From positions 368 to 64,367 of the forward strand of contig NZ_JABVED010000021.1 in NCBI RefSeq assembly GCF_014323725.1: DNA of 64,000 bases, written 5' to 3'. The first letter of the stretch is position 1; the number at the start of each line of letters is the position of its first letter. The notes under the pieces are model-generated. The model ran no database searches. It saw only the letters and a program-made list of their open reading frames with translations, and was not told the origin of the DNA. Below are positions 63,217 through 64,000 of the stretch, in pieces. The stretch comes from Actinokineospora xionganensis. Its GTDB lineage: Bacteria; Actinomycetota; Actinomycetes; Mycobacteriales; Pseudonocardiaceae. Made by a program: the position numbers and the translations under genes.

Positions 63217-63462
63217 ATGAGCACTATCTGTCAACAGGTCGAAGCGATCTGGAACGACGTGCTGAATGTCCGAAGTGGACAGGAAGAGGCGACGTTCTTC
63301 GAACTGGGCGGCGAGTCGATCTCGGCGGTCCGCCTGGTCTCGCGGATCGAGGACGAGCTGGAAATCCTGATCGACGTCGGTGACATCTTCGAGGACGACC
63401 CGACCCTGTCCGCGCTCATCAGCACGGTCACGGCCAAGGCCGCGGAGACGTCGGCGGCCTGA
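63217..63462 (+). CDS. Stand-alone peptidyl carrier protein
   Basis: 81 residues. The phosphopantetheine site is Ser34 in 'FFELGGESISAVRLVSRIEDEL'. TAGGAGGT ribosome site, 10 bases after the aminomutase. Probably carries beta-tyrosine while flavoenzymes modify it, like SgcC2. It can be loaded by the A domain of the upstream NRPS in trans. Confidence 0.93.
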   Translation: MSTICQQVEAIWNDVLNVRSGQEEATFFELGGESISAVRLVSRIEDELEILIDVGDIFEDDPTLSALISTVTAKAAETSAA

Positions 63463-63466
63463 GTTT

Positions 63467-63505
63467 GAGGGTGGCCCGCGGGCTGTTCGCCTGCGGGCCA
63501 CCCTC
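63467..63505. terminator. Bidirectional terminator at the end of the biosynthetic operon
   Basis: A perfect 13-bp stem GAGGGTGGCCCGC with its complement around a 13-base loop, between the convergent carrier-protein and VOC genes. Confidence 0.85.
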
Positions 63506-63962
63506 ATGCGGGTTGGAACAGTTCGATCAGGTTGCCCGCGGGGTCGGTGAGCAGGATCTGGCGCCCACCCGGCCCGGAGACCACGTCGCTCAGGAAGGAC
63601 AGCCCAGCCTCGCGGAGGCGCGCGATCTCGGCGTCCAGGTCGTCGACGATGAGGTGGATGCGGTTGCGGCCCGGGCTGGCGGCGATGTCCGCGGGAGTGG
63701 CGCGGGCCCCGGAACTGGCGGCGCCGGAGAGCAGCAGCCGCAGCGGACCGCGGGTCACGTCGGCGAAGGCGGGCGCGGCACTGGTGTTCACAGTGAAGCC
63801 GAGGTGGGTGGTGTAGAAGTCGATGGCCGCCTGCACGTCGTCGACGAGGTAGCGAACACTCGCGAACGGTCGGACTCGGTCGTACCGCCAAGCGTAGATT
63901 CCCGCACCACCTCGCGCGACCCACGGCCCCGGCGGCGCTGACCAGCGATTTAGAGTCCACAC
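63504..63962 (-). CDS. VOC-superfamily (glyoxalase/bleomycin-resistance-like) protein
   Basis: About 152 residues from a GTG at 63962 (a TTG at 63968 is also in frame). 'VRYLVDDVQAAIDFYTTHLGFTV' and 'HLIVDDLDAEIARLREAGLSFLSDVVSGPGGRQILLTDPAGNLIELFQ' are the paired beta-alpha-beta units, with the usual His and Glu metal ligands (HLIVDD, NLIELF). Could be a resistance or metabolic dioxygenase-like protein; substrate unknown. The first ~30 residues are unusual and the start may lie further in. Confidence 0.82.
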   Translation of the reverse strand: MWTLNRWSAPPGPWVARGGAGIYAWRYDRVRPFASVRYLVDDVQAAIDFYTTHLGFTVNTSAAPAFADVTRGPLRLLLSGAASSGARATPADIAASPGRNRIHLIVDDLDAEIARLREAGLSFLSDVVSGPGGRQILLTDPAGNLIELFQPA

Positions 63963-63985
63963 GGCCAACTGGAAGCCGGAGATCG

Positions 63986-64000
63986 ATGCGCATTAGGCAG
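63986..64000 (+). CDS. First codons of a gene running off the window
   Basis: ATG behind GGAGATCG, divergent from the VOC gene. Only five codons (MRIRQ) are visible, so nothing can be said of the product. Confidence 0.35.

Noticed and set aside
61323-63224. 633-residue minus-strand ORF opposite the aminomutase
   Set aside because: Antisense shadow; the MIO enzyme signatures are on the plus strand.

Overview
The window is high-GC actinomycete DNA. Frequent GTG starts, Shine-Dalgarno sites of the AGGAG type, DUF397/Scr1-type regulators, large LuxR ATPases, an FxLD lanthipeptide locus and an M6 protease together suggest a filamentous actinomycete, most likely Pseudonocardiaceae (inference; no rRNA or housekeeping marker is present).

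Layout. 0-5 kb: the 5' part of a large secreted wall/RHS-like protein, a decayed gene, a tRNA-Arg-like 3' remnant and a secreted protein with three internal repeats. 5-15 kb: two small conserved genes, a methyltransferase, two LuxR-type ATPase regulators and a PAS-GGDEF-EAL protein with degenerate motifs. 15-24.4 kb: a copper island (CopA ATPase, CopZ chaperone, secreted His-rich protein, DUF4396 and UreH-like membrane proteins, DUF6153 protein, Csp-type four-helix copper store, DUF305 pseudogene). Three near-identical palindromes of the CsoR type control it, and one of them lies in front of an MFS exporter. 24.4-33.4 kb: TetR regulator, secreted pyroglutamyl-peptidase-like protein, nitrilase-family amidohydrolase, lipoprotein, M6 metalloprotease, and DNA polymerase IV with a perfect SOS box over its start.

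33.5-36.2 kb: a stand-alone condensation enzyme and an acyl-CoA-dehydrogenase-like flavin monooxygenase, which I link functionally to the 50-63.5 kb cluster. 36.5-41.9 kb: SRPBCC protein, DUF2306 protein, secreted Hcp-like protein, a set of gene remnants, and an Scr1/DUF397 regulator pair. 42.2-47.9 kb: a compact class I (FxLD) lanthipeptide cluster of precursor, LanB, LanC and a protein-isoaspartate-type methyltransferase, followed by a dead PadR gene.

48.4-63.5 kb: a beta-tyrosine natural-product cluster. Leftward: DHFR-like reductase, two methyltransferases, 14-TM MFS exporter, and a YciI/ECF sigma pair. Rightward: a solute-binding-protein homologue without signal peptide, FAD monooxygenase, a C-A-T NRPS whose C domain lacks the catalytic His, an SgcC4-type tyrosine 2,3-aminomutase and a free carrier protein. 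The inferred scheme: the aminomutase makes beta-tyrosine, the A domain loads it on a carrier, flavoenzymes and methyltransferases tailor it, the stand-alone condensation enzyme transfers it, and the MFS protein exports the product. No enediyne polyketide synthase is visible here, so the acceptor of the beta-tyrosyl unit is unknown.
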